Origin: Candidatus Polarisedimenticolia bacterium | Lineage (GTDB): Bacteria; Acidobacteriota; Polarisedimenticolia; Gp22-AA2 | Reading direction: 5' to 3' | Length of the DNA stretch: 64,000 bases | Assembly: GCA_036001465.1 (NCBI GenBank) | Contig: DASYUH010000041.1 | Coordinates: forward strand, 47,024-111,023 | Shown here: positions 45,883 through 55,713 of the stretch, one piece after another | How positions within the stretch are numbered: position 1 is the stretch's first letter | Layout of the letters: each line of letters starts with the position of its first letter | Position numbers and translations under genes: made by a program | Notes under the pieces: model-generated | Told to the model about the DNA's origin: nothing | The model's database searches: none | What the model saw: the letters and a program-made list of their open reading frames with translations, nothing else

Positions 45883-46790
45883 GCCCGATCGTCCCTCCCC
45901 CTCTGGTCCCCGGCGACCGCATCGGCGTCGCCGCCCCCGGCGGGCCGATCCGGCGTGAGATGGTCGATCGCGGCATGGCGTACCTTCAGGCGCGCGGCTT
46001 CCGTCCCGTCGAGGGCCGCAACCTGGGGCTTCGGCATGCCTATCTGGCGGGCGACGATCACGAGCGGCTCGACGATCTGAACGGGTTGATTGCCGATCCG
46101 GACCTGCGCGCCATCTGGTTCGCCCGCGGAGGCTACGGCAGCGCGCGCATCGTCCAGGGGGTGGATTTCGCCGCGCTGCGCCGGTATCCCAAGGCCCTGA
46201 TCGGGTACAGCGACATCACGGTCCTGCAATCGGCCGCCTGGACGGAGGCGCGGCTCCAGTCCTTCCACGGCCCCCTCGTGTCAGAAATCGGCGATCCCGC
46301 GCGGTTCGACGAGGCGTCGCTCTGGCACGCCCTGTCCGCGACCCCGGGCGGCCAGTCGCATGCCATCCCGGCCGCCTCCGTCGTGCGCTCCGGGGCGGGA
46401 GATGGACCCCTCCTCGGCGGCTGCCTGTCGCTTCTCGTGAGCCTGATCGGCACGCCCTACGAGCCGCCGCTCGAAGGGGCCATCCTGTTCTGGGAGGAGG
46501 TCAACGAAGAGCCGTACCGCATCGACCGGATGCTCGGCCACCTTCGTCTCTCCGGCAGGCTCGCGCGCCTGCGCGGCATGATCGTCGGCCGACTCGTAGG
46601 CTGCGACGCGGAGGATCCCGCGGCCAGCCTGCCGCTTGCCGAGATCCTGGCGATGCACCTGGCCGGGACGGAATTTCCGGTGGTCGTGGACTTTCCGGCC
46701 GGTCACTGCGCGGGGAAGAAGACCCTGCCGATCGGGCGCGCGGTCCGGCTGGACACGAACGATCTCAGCCTGACGATCAGCGCACGCTGA
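45879..46790 (+). CDS. LD-carboxypeptidase (S66 family)
   Basis: A 303-residue serine peptidase of family S66, which cleaves the D-Ala from tetrapeptides in murein recycling or relates to microcin self-immunity proteins. PGDRIGVAAPGGPI, the nucleophile region WFARGGYGSARIV, then LIGYSDITVLQ, WEEVNEEPYRIDRML (Glu) and AGHCAGKKTLPIG (His) give the Ser-Glu-His set. The start is GTG 45879, overlapping the M20 stop. Its 3' end overlaps the convergent GWxTD gene by 14 bases. Confidence 0.93.
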   Translation: MSPIVPPPLVPGDRIGVAAPGGPIRREMVDRGMAYLQARGFRPVEGRNLGLRHAYLAGDDHERLDDLNGLIADPDLRAIWFARGGYGSARIVQGVDFAALRRYPKALIGYSDITVLQSAAWTEARLQSFHGPLVSEIGDPARFDEASLWHALSATPGGQSHAIPAASVVRSGAGDGPLLGGCLSLLVSLIGTPYEPPLEGAILFWEEVNEEPYRIDRMLGHLRLSGRLARLRGMIVGRLVGCDAEDPAASLPLAEILAMHLAGTEFPVVVDFPAGHCAGKKTLPIGRAVRLDTNDLSLTISAR

Positions 46791-48255
46791 ACGGCACTTC
46801 CCGCTTCAGCTCCTTGCCGCTGCCCTTGTCGACGATCTTCACTTCCATCTTGAAATCGGCCGGCAGTTTCTGGCCGGGGACCAGGAGGTCCTTGAGGGCC
46901 AGGGAGTAGAGATCGACCTGGGCACGGAGAGGGCGGGTGAGGGGCGGACGATAACGCTTCCATGTTCCCGCGTCGCTCAGATAGAACGTGGTGGTGGACT
47001 CGAGATTCGGCCGGTTGGTTGCGGGATCCAGGGCCGGGTTGTATACCTGATAGTAGAAGTTGAGATCCTCGTCCTTCGTCAAGATAGGCTGGGCCCGCGG
47101 CACGAGCCGGAACGAGCCGAGCACGAAGGGCCCGGCCCCGCGCTCCTTGTCGTCGGGCCCCGGCTGCAGCTGGGAGAATCCCGCCAGAATGGCGATGCTG
47201 CTGATGTTGAGCTCCCCCTTGTTGCGGAAATCCGGCACCTCGATGGTCTTCACGAGCGTTCCCATCTGACCCGGGACCACCTTGTCCTCGACGGCGACCG
47301 CGAGCTTGTACGTGCCGGGCTGCAGGTTGTGGCGGGCCTGATAGACGAAGCTGCCGGGAGGGGCTTCCGCAGGCGGGGCGGGGAGGAACGGCAGATCGCC
47401 GGTGAGGTTGACCGGCTTGCCGTCCCCCGCCGGCTCGAGCCGCGCGAAGGCGTGCAAGGCCACGTCCCCGCTGCCGTGCGCCGCCTCCCGCGGCGCCTCG
47501 ACGGTGATGGCGGTGAGCGTGGTCCCGTCCACGGCGGCGTAGGAGTCCTGCGCCACCTGGAACGGCACGTCGGCCTTTCCGGAACCGGCGGCGAGGAGGC
47601 CCTGGAGGATCGGGATCTGCCGCTTGCTCTCGGGTGACTGATCCTCCTCCGGGTTGCGGGCCGGCGCCGCGGGGGCCTCGGCGTCACCCTGCGCGATCGC
47701 GGACGGCGCCGGGAGCTTCCAGCCGATCCCGAGAGTCTCCGGGTGGGCCTTGACGTACTCCTCGAGCTTCTTGCGATCGAGCAGGAGGGGCGCGAGCATG
47801 CCCTGCGCGAACATCAGATCGAACTTGGCCTTGATGCCGGTGACCTCGTTCGGCTCGTAGCTCCAGATGTTCCGGCCGCGGGCATCCTTGTCGGCCTTGG
47901 CAGGCGGGCCGAGAAGCAGGAACACCCGCCCCATGTCCGTGAGGAAGCCCGCGTCCGTCTGCGTCGTGAACCGCTTGTCGGCCTCCTCGACCTTCTTCCA
48001 GAAGATGAGCGCGAACTCGTTCTCGGGCGTGCCGGGCGTCGGATCGCGCTTCTCCCAGAAGGCCTTGACGAACGGCGCGCGCTCCTCATCGGTTTTCAGT
48101 TTTTTCCACTCCTTCTCCTCGTCCGAGGTCATGATCCACTTGACCGGGCCCTTCCCCCAGTCCTTGCTCGGGACCTTGTAGTCGGGCGGCGCGGCGGCCA
48201 GGGTCAGGACGGCGGCCAGAAGGAGGAATGGCATCGTCGAGCGGCGGCTCTTCAT
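46777..48255 (-). CDS. Exported GWxTD-type protein
   Basis: A 492-residue exported protein. A signal peptide (about 1-24) is followed by the region GPVKWIMTSDEEKEWKKLKT, PFVKAFWEKRDPTPGTPENE and DMGRVFLLLGPP. This is the pattern of GWxTD proteins, common in Acidobacteria and Bacteroidetes. The C-terminal half is beta-rich (GELNISSIAILAGFSQLQPG) with a tail of Lys/Asp strands. Start ATG 48255 follows GAGGTGACT; ATG 48273 is an alternative. It is likely a periplasmic or outer-membrane-associated protein; function is unknown. Confidence 0.82.
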   Translation of the reverse strand: MKSRRSTMPFLLLAAVLTLAAAPPDYKVPSKDWGKGPVKWIMTSDEEKEWKKLKTDEERAPFVKAFWEKRDPTPGTPENEFALIFWKKVEEADKRFTTQTDAGFLTDMGRVFLLLGPPAKADKDARGRNIWSYEPNEVTGIKAKFDLMFAQGMLAPLLLDRKKLEEYVKAHPETLGIGWKLPAPSAIAQGDAEAPAAPARNPEEDQSPESKRQIPILQGLLAAGSGKADVPFQVAQDSYAAVDGTTLTAITVEAPREAAHGSGDVALHAFARLEPAGDGKPVNLTGDLPFLPAPPAEAPPGSFVYQARHNLQPGTYKLAVAVEDKVVPGQMGTLVKTIEVPDFRNKGELNISSIAILAGFSQLQPGPDDKERGAGPFVLGSFRLVPRAQPILTKDEDLNFYYQVYNPALDPATNRPNLESTTTFYLSDAGTWKRYRPPLTRPLRAQVDLYSLALKDLLVPGQKLPADFKMEVKIVDKGSGKELKREVPFSVR

Positions 48256-48332
48256 AGTCACCTCAGATACCATAGCTCAGCGTCATGAAGGGCGTGGGAT
48301 TATAGCGGCGGTTCGGGAGCGGGTCAAACCTG

Positions 48333-49079
48333 ATGCGTAACCTCAAGATGATCGTCGCCTACGTCGGCACGCGCTACGCCGGCTGGCAGGTGCAGCCGGG
48401 GCGCCCGACGGTCCAGGGCGTGCTCGAGGATCGCATCTCCCGCATGCTGGGCGGACCGGTGCGGCTGGCCGGGGCCGGGCGCACCGACGCCGGGGTGCAC
48501 GCCCACGGACAGGTGGCGAACTTCCTGACCGCGTCCCGCATCCCGGCGGCAGGGCTCGTGCGGGGCCTGAACGCCCTGCTCCCGGAGGACATCGCGGTGA
48601 TGCGCGCCGAGGAGGTGCCCGAGACGTTCCACGCCCGCGCCGACGCCCGCGGCAAGGAGTACCGCTACCGCATCGTGAGCGCCGAGGTGGTGTCGCCGTT
48701 CGAGGCGCCGTTCGTCGCGACGGTGCGAGGGTGGCTCGATGCGGGGTCGATGCGCGCGGCCGCCCGGCACTTCCTCGGGACCCACGATTTCACGTCCTTC
48801 TGCCCCGTGGCGTCCCCCATCGAGAACAAGGTCCGGACGCTGCGGGTCTCGGAAGTGACGGAGGAAGGCGGGCGCGTGACGTTCCGCGTGGTGGGAGACG
48901 GCTTCCTGAGGCACATGGTGCGCACCCTGGCGGGGACGCTGATCTGGGCCGGGAGCGGGCGCCTGGACACGGCGGCGATTCCAGATATCATCGGTGGCCG
49001 CGATCGCAGGCTCGCCGGTCCGGTGGCCCCGGCGTCGGGGCTCGTCCTCGAGCAGGTCTTCTACGGGGAGGGAACGTGA
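48333..49079 (+). CDS. truA: tRNA pseudouridine(38-40) synthase TruA
   Basis: A 248-residue enzyme that isomerises U38-40 in the tRNA anticodon arm. YVGTRYAGWQVQPGRPTVQG, the catalytic-aspartate loop AGAGRTDAGVHAHGQV, RGKEYRYRI and GDGFLRHMVRTLAGTL are all canonical. It is followed by galE with a GTGA overlap. Confidence 0.96.
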   Translation: MRNLKMIVAYVGTRYAGWQVQPGRPTVQGVLEDRISRMLGGPVRLAGAGRTDAGVHAHGQVANFLTASRIPAAGLVRGLNALLPEDIAVMRAEEVPETFHARADARGKEYRYRIVSAEVVSPFEAPFVATVRGWLDAGSMRAAARHFLGTHDFTSFCPVASPIENKVRTLRVSEVTEEGGRVTFRVVGDGFLRHMVRTLAGTLIWAGSGRLDTAAIPDIIGGRDRRLAGPVAPASGLVLEQVFYGEGT

Positions 49080-50059
49080 GACTTCTGGTCACGGGCGGCG
49101 CCGGGTACATCGGCTCGGTCGTTGCGAGGCGGCTCCTCGAGGGCGGGCACGCGGTAACCCTGATCGACGACCTGAGCACGGGGCACCGGGAGGCGGCCGG
49201 GGCGTGCGAGTTGATCGTCGGCGATTTCGGGGACGCGAGGCTCGTGGCGGACCTCCTCGTCGCGAAGAAGATCGAGGCGGTCGTCCACCTGGCCGCCTCC
49301 TCGCTGGTCGGCGAGTCGATCGAGAATCCGTCACGCTACTACCGTAACAACCTGGTGCGATCCCTGACGCTCCTCGATGTCATGCTGGAGCGGGACGTCC
49401 GACGCGTGGTGTTCTCGTCGACGGCCGCGGTCTACGGGGAGCCGATTGCCATCCCGATGGACGAGGGTCACCCGACCCGCCCGACCAGCCCGTACGGCGA
49501 GACCAAGCTGGCGGTGGAGACCGCGCTCCGGTGGTACCACGCCGCGCACGGACTGACCTTCGTGTCGCTGCGCTACTTCAATGCCGCCGGCGCGACGCCG
49601 GACGGGACGCTCGGCGAAGCGCACGACCCGGAGACGCACCTGGTCCCCAACGTGCTCCGTGCCGCGCTCGCCTCCGAGCCGGTGCCGGTGTTCGGGACGA
49701 ACTACCAGACGCCCGACGGGACCGCCGTGCGCGACTACATTCACATTCTGGATCTGGCGGACGCGCACATCCGGGCGCTGGAACTCCTCGAACGGGACGG
49801 CGGTGGCTCGGTGTTCAACCTGGGGAACGGGTCAGGGTTCTCCGTCCTGCAGGTGGTCGAGGCGGCGCGCCGCGTGACCGGCCGGTCGATCCCCGTCCGG
49901 AAGGCCCCGCGCCGTCCGGGAGACCCGGAGACCCTGGTCGCCTCCTCATCGCGGGCTCGCCAGGATCTGGGATGGAAACCGCAATTCCCCGATCTCGAGT
50001 CGATCCTGGAGACGGCCTGGAGGTTCGCGCGGGACCATCCGCGAGGGTACGGCCCGTGA
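49076..50059 (+). CDS. galE: UDP-glucose 4-epimerase
   Basis: A 327-residue short-chain dehydrogenase. LLVTGGAGYIGSVVARRLLE binds NAD, FSSTAAVYGEP has the Ser/Thr, and SPYGETKLAVE has the YxxxK pair. SLRYFNAAGA, HLVPNVL and DYIHILDLADAH are galE-specific segments. The start is GTG 49076 with GGGGAGGG before it. It supplies UDP-galactose for surface glycans. The 26-bp palindrome at 50204-50317 lies beyond its 3' end. Confidence 0.93.
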   Translation: MRLLVTGGAGYIGSVVARRLLEGGHAVTLIDDLSTGHREAAGACELIVGDFGDARLVADLLVAKKIEAVVHLAASSLVGESIENPSRYYRNNLVRSLTLLDVMLERDVRRVVFSSTAAVYGEPIAIPMDEGHPTRPTSPYGETKLAVETALRWYHAAHGLTFVSLRYFNAAGATPDGTLGEAHDPETHLVPNVLRAALASEPVPVFGTNYQTPDGTAVRDYIHILDLADAHIRALELLERDGGGSVFNLGNGSGFSVLQVVEAARRVTGRSIPVRKAPRRPGDPETLVASSSRARQDLGWKPQFPDLESILETAWRFARDHPRGYGP

Positions 50060-50163
50060 CGCCCGTGGCGCGACGCACCCGGTGCGAGCTCCGCGCACCG
50101 GTGCCGGCCGGTCCCGTCCGGTCGCGCGGCTCCCGCGTTTCTCACAGGGGAAACGACACCGGG

Positions 50164-50357
50164 CGGAGCAACGGCGCTGTGGAGTGAGCCATCCCCGGGC
50201 GCAGGTGGCGGGACGCGAAGCGGGGCGGCGATTTCGAGCCGCGCCATGCGTCTGAGCGAGGCTCCCCGTGTCCCTCGCGTGCGAGCGATGAGCCGCCCCG
50301 CTTCGCGTCCCGCCACCCGTGACTGGAGAAAACTCTCTCCGGTGCGTTGTTGCTCCG
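50164..50357. repeat. Large near-palindromic element before uppS
   Basis: Arms of 66 bases (50164-50229 and 50292-50357) flank a 62-base loop. The inner 26 bases of the arms (50204-50229 and 50292-50317) are perfectly complementary. The outer parts align without gaps: CGGAGCAAC is kept in both, and about 70% of the outermost 25 bases match. The transcript of either strand would form a long hairpin. The right arm contains the putative -35 of uppS. No coding frame is supported. It could be a REP/MITE-like repeat, a structured RNA or a regulatory cruciform. Confidence 0.75.
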
Positions 50358-50379
50358 CGCGAGGGGCGTGTGTTACGAT
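50350..50379 (+). promoter_or_regulatory. Promoter of the uppS-cdsA-dxr-rseP operon
   Basis: TTGCTC (50350-50355), an 18-base spacer and TACGAT (50374-50379), about 30 bases before the uppS start. The -35 lies in the right arm of the palindromic element. Confidence 0.5.
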
Positions 50380-50415
50380 TCGACCTCATTCCGCGTGGGA
50401 GCGACGACCCCCGCC

Positions 50416-51243
50416 ATGTCCCGTCCGGCACGAGACTTAGAGGGATTCTTCACCAAGGGATCGCCCGAGGAGCGGCTGCTGGCGCAGATCGACTTCGCCC
50501 GCCTGCCCCGGCACATCGCCATCATCATGGACGGCAACGGCCGCTGGGCCCGGACTCGCAGCCTGCCGCGGGTCGCCGGCCACCGGGCCGGAATCGCTGC
50601 CGTCAGGGACGTCGTCGAGACCTCCGCCCGGCTGGGCTGCCAGGTGCTGACGCTGTACGCGTTTTCGCTGGAGAACTGGAAGCGGCCGCGGCGTGAGGTG
50701 GACATGCTGATGGATCTCCTGCGCGAGTATCTTCGAAAGGAGCTGAACACGCTGCAGGAGAACAATATCGCCTTCAATGTCATCGGCCGGGCGGATGAGC
50801 TGGGACCGGGGATCCGGCGCGAGCTGCAGGACGGCATGGAGGCGACACGCGGCAACAGCGGTCTCCTGTTCAACATCGCGCTGTCCTATGGCGGCCGGGC
50901 GGAGATCGTCGACGCGGTGAACCGGATCCTGGCCGATCGCAGCCGGGCCGGCCCCCTGCCGAAGCCGATCGACGAGGCGGCGTTCGCGTCCTTCCTCTAC
51001 ACCGCCGGCCAGCCCGATCCCGATCTGCTGATCCGCACGTCCGGGGAGCTGCGCATCAGCAATTTCCTCCTGTGGCAGATCGCCTACGCGGAAATCTGGG
51101 TGACGGAGACCCTGTGGCCCGATTTCCGGAGGCGCGAGCTCCTGCAGGCGATCATCGACTATCAGAAGCGGGAGCGGCGCTACGGCCGGGTCGGCGCCGA
51201 GCCGGAGCCCGTCAGCCTGTCGCCCGACAAGGTCACGGCCTGA
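50416..51243 (+). CDS. uppS: Isoprenyl transferase (undecaprenyl diphosphate synthase)
   Basis: A 275-residue cis-prenyltransferase making the C55 lipid carrier. HIAIIMDGNGRWARTRSLPR holds the catalytic Asp; GHRAG, LTLYAFSLENWKRPRREVD, and RTSGELRISNFLLWQIAYAE with TETLWPDF complete the family pattern. An N-terminal extension of about 30 residues is present. ATG 50416 lacks a close Shine-Dalgarno (GGGAG is 14 bases away), so the start is uncertain. First gene of the envelope operon. Confidence 0.94.
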   Translation: MSRPARDLEGFFTKGSPEERLLAQIDFARLPRHIAIIMDGNGRWARTRSLPRVAGHRAGIAAVRDVVETSARLGCQVLTLYAFSLENWKRPRREVDMLMDLLREYLRKELNTLQENNIAFNVIGRADELGPGIRRELQDGMEATRGNSGLLFNIALSYGGRAEIVDAVNRILADRSRAGPLPKPIDEAAFASFLYTAGQPDPDLLIRTSGELRISNFLLWQIAYAEIWVTETLWPDFRRRELLQAIIDYQKRERRYGRVGAEPEPVSLSPDKVTA

Positions 51244-51274
51244 CGCGCGGCGTGAAAGCGTCCCCGGGTCCGGC

Positions 51275-52092
51275 ATGAAGCGCATCCTGTCGGCAGTCGT
51301 CTTCCTCCCGGTCTTCTGGGTGATCGTCAAGAAGCTCGATCCCGCGGTGTACGAGGGGCTGGTCGTCGTGGGGGCGCTCCTCGCGCTCCGGGAGCTCCAC
51401 GTGCTCGCCGCGGCGCGCGGCCGGCGCTGTCACCGCCTGCTCGGAGCGGCCATGGCGCTCCTGATCATGGCCTCCTTCACGTTCCGCGTGGTCGACATCC
51501 GCTACGCCCTGGCGTTCGGCCTCATCGCCCTGCCGCTCGCGTCCCTCTGGCGCGGCGGCGAGTGGAGCCAGGCCCTGCCGGACACCAGCACCTCGTTCTT
51601 CGTCGCGACCTTCGTCGGGGTCCTGTTCGGCTACCTCATCGACCTGCGTACCATGAGCGACCTGCCGAAGGGGCAGGAGACCGGCTCGGACCTGGTCTTC
51701 CTCCTGTTCTTCGTGGTGTGGGGCAGCGATACCTCCGCCTATTACGTCGGCAGCGCGCTCGGGCGCCGGCCGCTGGCGCCGAGCGTCAGCCCGAAGAAGA
51801 CGGTGGAGGGGGCGATCGGCGGGGTGCTCGGCGCGCTCGTCGCCGCGTTCGTGGCGCGCGGCTGGTTCATGAACCGCCTGACGGCCGGCGACTGCCTCGT
51901 CCTCGGGCTGGCGCTCGGGACGATCGGCATCCTGGGCGACCTGGTGGAATCGATGCTCAAGCGCGGGGCCGGACTGAAGGACAGCGCGTCCATCGTTCCG
52001 GGCCACGGGGGGATCCTCGACCGGGTGGATTCTCTCCTGTACGCCGGCCCGGTCCTCTACTACTATTATCTCTTCGCCATGAAGGCGCATTG

Positions 52093-52093
<1 letters not shown>
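51275..52093 (+). CDS. cdsA: Phosphatidate cytidylyltransferase
   Basis: A 272-residue membrane enzyme making CDP-diacylglycerol. Several hydrophobic helices are followed by the signature SVSPKKTVEGAIGG and GDLVESMLKRGAGLKDS, then PGHGGILDRVDSLL, with the metal-binding acidic residues. Its TGA shares bases with the dxr ATG (TGATG), so the uppS-cdsA-dxr order is conserved and coupled. Confidence 0.95.
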
Positions 52094-53264
<1,171 letters not shown>

Positions 53265-53271
<7 letters not shown>

Positions 53272-54590
53272 GCTGGCTTCTGTCGCACGTGAGCTGGATC
53301 TGGGAGTTCGCCCTGCCCTTCGGAATCGTCCTGGGGGTGGTGGTCCTGTTCCATGAGTTCGGACACTACCTGGTGGCCAAGTGGCTGGGCGTAACGGTGG
53401 AGATCTTCTCGGTCGGTTTCGGTCCGCGGATCGGCGGCTTCCATCGCGGCGGGACCGATTACCGCGTCTCGTGGGTGCCGCTTGGCGGCTACGTGAAACT
53501 GAAGGGGGAGACCCCCGAAGAGGGGAACGCCCACGATCCGGGCGACCTCATGTCGCGCTCGCGCTTCCAGCGCTTCCTGGTCTTCGTCATGGGGGCGGTG
53601 TTCAACCTGGTGACCGCCTACGTCCTGACCGTCGTCATCCTGATGATGGGAGTGCAGGAGCCGGTCTATCCGTCGCAACCACCCGTGGTCGGCGAGATCG
53701 ACCCCGAATCTCCGGCGGTCGCAGCCGGGATCCAGCCCGGGGACCGGATCCTCAGCTTCGGTGGCCGGCCGGTCGCGACCTGGAGGGACCTCGACCTGGC
53801 GATCCTGCTGAGCCCCGGCCAGACCCGGGACGTCGTCCTGGAGCGCAACGGGGAGCGCCTCACGGTGCCTCTCGAGGTCAAGGCTGACGCCAAGAACAGC
53901 ATCGGCATCCAGTCGCTGTTCCCGATGACGGGCGTGATGGTGGGGGACGTGCAGCCCGCACGTCCGGCTTCCGAGGCCGGGCTCAAGCGCGGCGATCGCA
54001 TCGTGTCCATCGAAGGGGTCGAGATGACCACCCTGTCCCGGGTATTCAAGGCGATCCAGGGGTCGGCCGGAAAGCCGCTCCGGTTCGTCATCGAGCGCGA
54101 CGGGCGGTCGTTCGAGAAGGTGATCACTCCGGTCCGGGACGGCGACAAGGGAGTCATCGGCTTCGTGCCGACGCCCCCGATGGTCACCCGTTCGTACAGC
54201 CTGCTGCAGGCCCTGACGGGGTCCTTCACGAAGAACGTCGAGGACATCGGCGTGACCTTCCTGACGCTCAAGAAACTGGTGCTGCGCGAGCTGTCGCTGC
54301 GGACCTTTTCCGGGCCGATCGGTCTCTACCTCGCCTCGGGGGCGATGGCCCAGGAGGGGCTGGTCTATTTCCTGAGGTTCATCGCGTACGTGAGCCTGCA
54401 GCTCGGGATCATCAACCTGTTGCCGATCCCGCCCCTCGACGGCGGGCACGTGTTCACCCTCCTGATCGAGGGGACGATCCGGCGCGACCTGTCGATTCAG
54501 CTCAAGGAGCGCGTCATGCAGGCGGGGCTGGTCCTCCTCCTTCTGTTCATGGCCACCGTCATCTACCTCGACATCGCCAAGCTGTTCTGA
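53265..54590 (+). CDS. rseP: RseP-like site-2 zinc metalloprotease
   Basis: A 441-residue intramembrane protease. The zinc motif VVLFHEFGHYLVAKWLG lies in the first helix region. Two PDZ domains (about 145-220 and 225-300: GIQPGDRILSFGGRP and GLKRGDRIVSIEGVE) sit in the periplasm, and NLLPIPPLDGGH carries the last Asp ligand. It cleaves anti-sigma factors such as RseA. The start is GTG 53265, three bases after GGAGG; TTG 53268 is equally possible. The 3' region of dxr overlaps it by seven bases. Confidence 0.96.
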
Positions 54591-54618
54591 GCCGCTGCCG
54601 GGAGCCGAACCGACGCGC

Positions 54619-55713
54619 ATGCCCGCCGCCCACCGAGACCACAAGATCCTGTTCACCCCGGGCCCCACCGAGGTGGCTCCGGAGATCCTGCGGGAGATGG
54701 CGCGCCCGGTGATCGGCCACCGCGGGGCCGAGATGCAGGCGGTCATCCGCGACGTGGTGCCGCGCCTCCGGCCCCTGTTCGGGACGCGCGCCTCGGACAT
54801 CTTCCTGACCGCGTGCTCCGCCACGGCGCTGTGGGAGGCGGCCCTCCGCAACTGCGTGGTCCGGCGCGCCCTGGTCCCGGTGTGCGGGGCGTTCTCCGAG
54901 CGCTTTCTGGAGGTGGCGGTGGCCTCCGGCATCGAGGCCGACCCGTTGCGCGTGGAGTGGGGCGGGGCGGTGCCGGCCGGGGCGGTGGCGGAGGCGCTTG
55001 CCACCGGACGCTACGACGCGGTCGCCCTGGTGCACAACGAGACGTCCACCGGCGTGACCAACCCGCTTGCCGAGATCGCCGAGGCGGTGCGCCTCCGTGG
55101 CGACGTGGCGCTCCTGGTGGACGCCGTCTCCTCCCTGGGGGGGATCCCGGTCGAGGCGGACCGGAACGGCATCGACGTCTGCCTGGCCTCGGTGCAGAAG
55201 TGCCTGGCGCTGCCGCCCGGCTTCTCGGTGTGCGCCGTGTCGCCCCGGGCCCTCGAGCGCTCGGCGCGGCGGACGGGGAAAGGGTATTACCTCGATTTCA
55301 TCCGGCTGAAGGAGTTCTTCGACCGCGGACTGCCGATGGCGACTCCGTCCGTCGGCCACATCTTCGCGCTGCAGGCGCAGCTGAAGCGGATCGAGGCGGA
55401 GGGACTGGAGGGGCGCTACGCCCGGCACAGAGCCATGGCGGATCGGGCGCGCGCCTGGGCCGGCGCGCGCTTCGGCCTGTTCGCCGAGGAGGCGGCGCGC
55501 TCGAACACCGTGAGCTGCGTGACCAACACGCGCCGGATCGACGTCGCGCGTTTCGTGTCGGAACTGGCCTCCCGCGGCTTCGGCGTCAGCAACGGATACG
55601 GGCGGCTGAAGGAGCAGACCTTCCGCATCGGTCACATGGGGGATCACACCGTGGCCGGCCTCGACGACCTGCTGCGGACGATGGACGAGGTGCTGGGGGA
55701 GGACGGGGCATGA
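54619..55713 (+). CDS. Class V aminotransferase (alanine-glyoxylate/serine type)
   Basis: A 364-residue PLP enzyme. LFTPGPTEVAPEILREMARP and IGHRGAEMQ are the family start, LVDAVSSLGGIPVE the PLP Asp, LASVQKCLALPPGFSV the PLP lysine, and NGYGRLKEQTFRIGHMGD the C-terminal Arg. This branch includes alanine-glyoxylate, serine-pyruvate and serine-glyoxylate aminotransferases. The overlap with serA (ATGA) makes phosphoserine or serine transamination the most likely job, standing in for SerC, which I do not see here. That role is inference. Confidence 0.9.
   Translation: MPAAHRDHKILFTPGPTEVAPEILREMARPVIGHRGAEMQAVIRDVVPRLRPLFGTRASDIFLTACSATALWEAALRNCVVRRALVPVCGAFSERFLEVAVASGIEADPLRVEWGGAVPAGAVAEALATGRYDAVALVHNETSTGVTNPLAEIAEAVRLRGDVALLVDAVSSLGGIPVEADRNGIDVCLASVQKCLALPPGFSVCAVSPRALERSARRTGKGYYLDFIRLKEFFDRGLPMATPSVGHIFALQAQLKRIEAEGLEGRYARHRAMADRARAWAGARFGLFAEEAARSNTVSCVTNTRRIDVARFVSELASRGFGVSNGYGRLKEQTFRIGHMGDHTVAGLDDLLRTMDEVLGEDGA

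Noticed and set aside
50204..50317. 26-bp inverted repeat as galE terminator
   Set aside because: The loop is 62 bases and there is no T-run; its extended arms reach the uppS promoter, so a simple terminator does not explain it.
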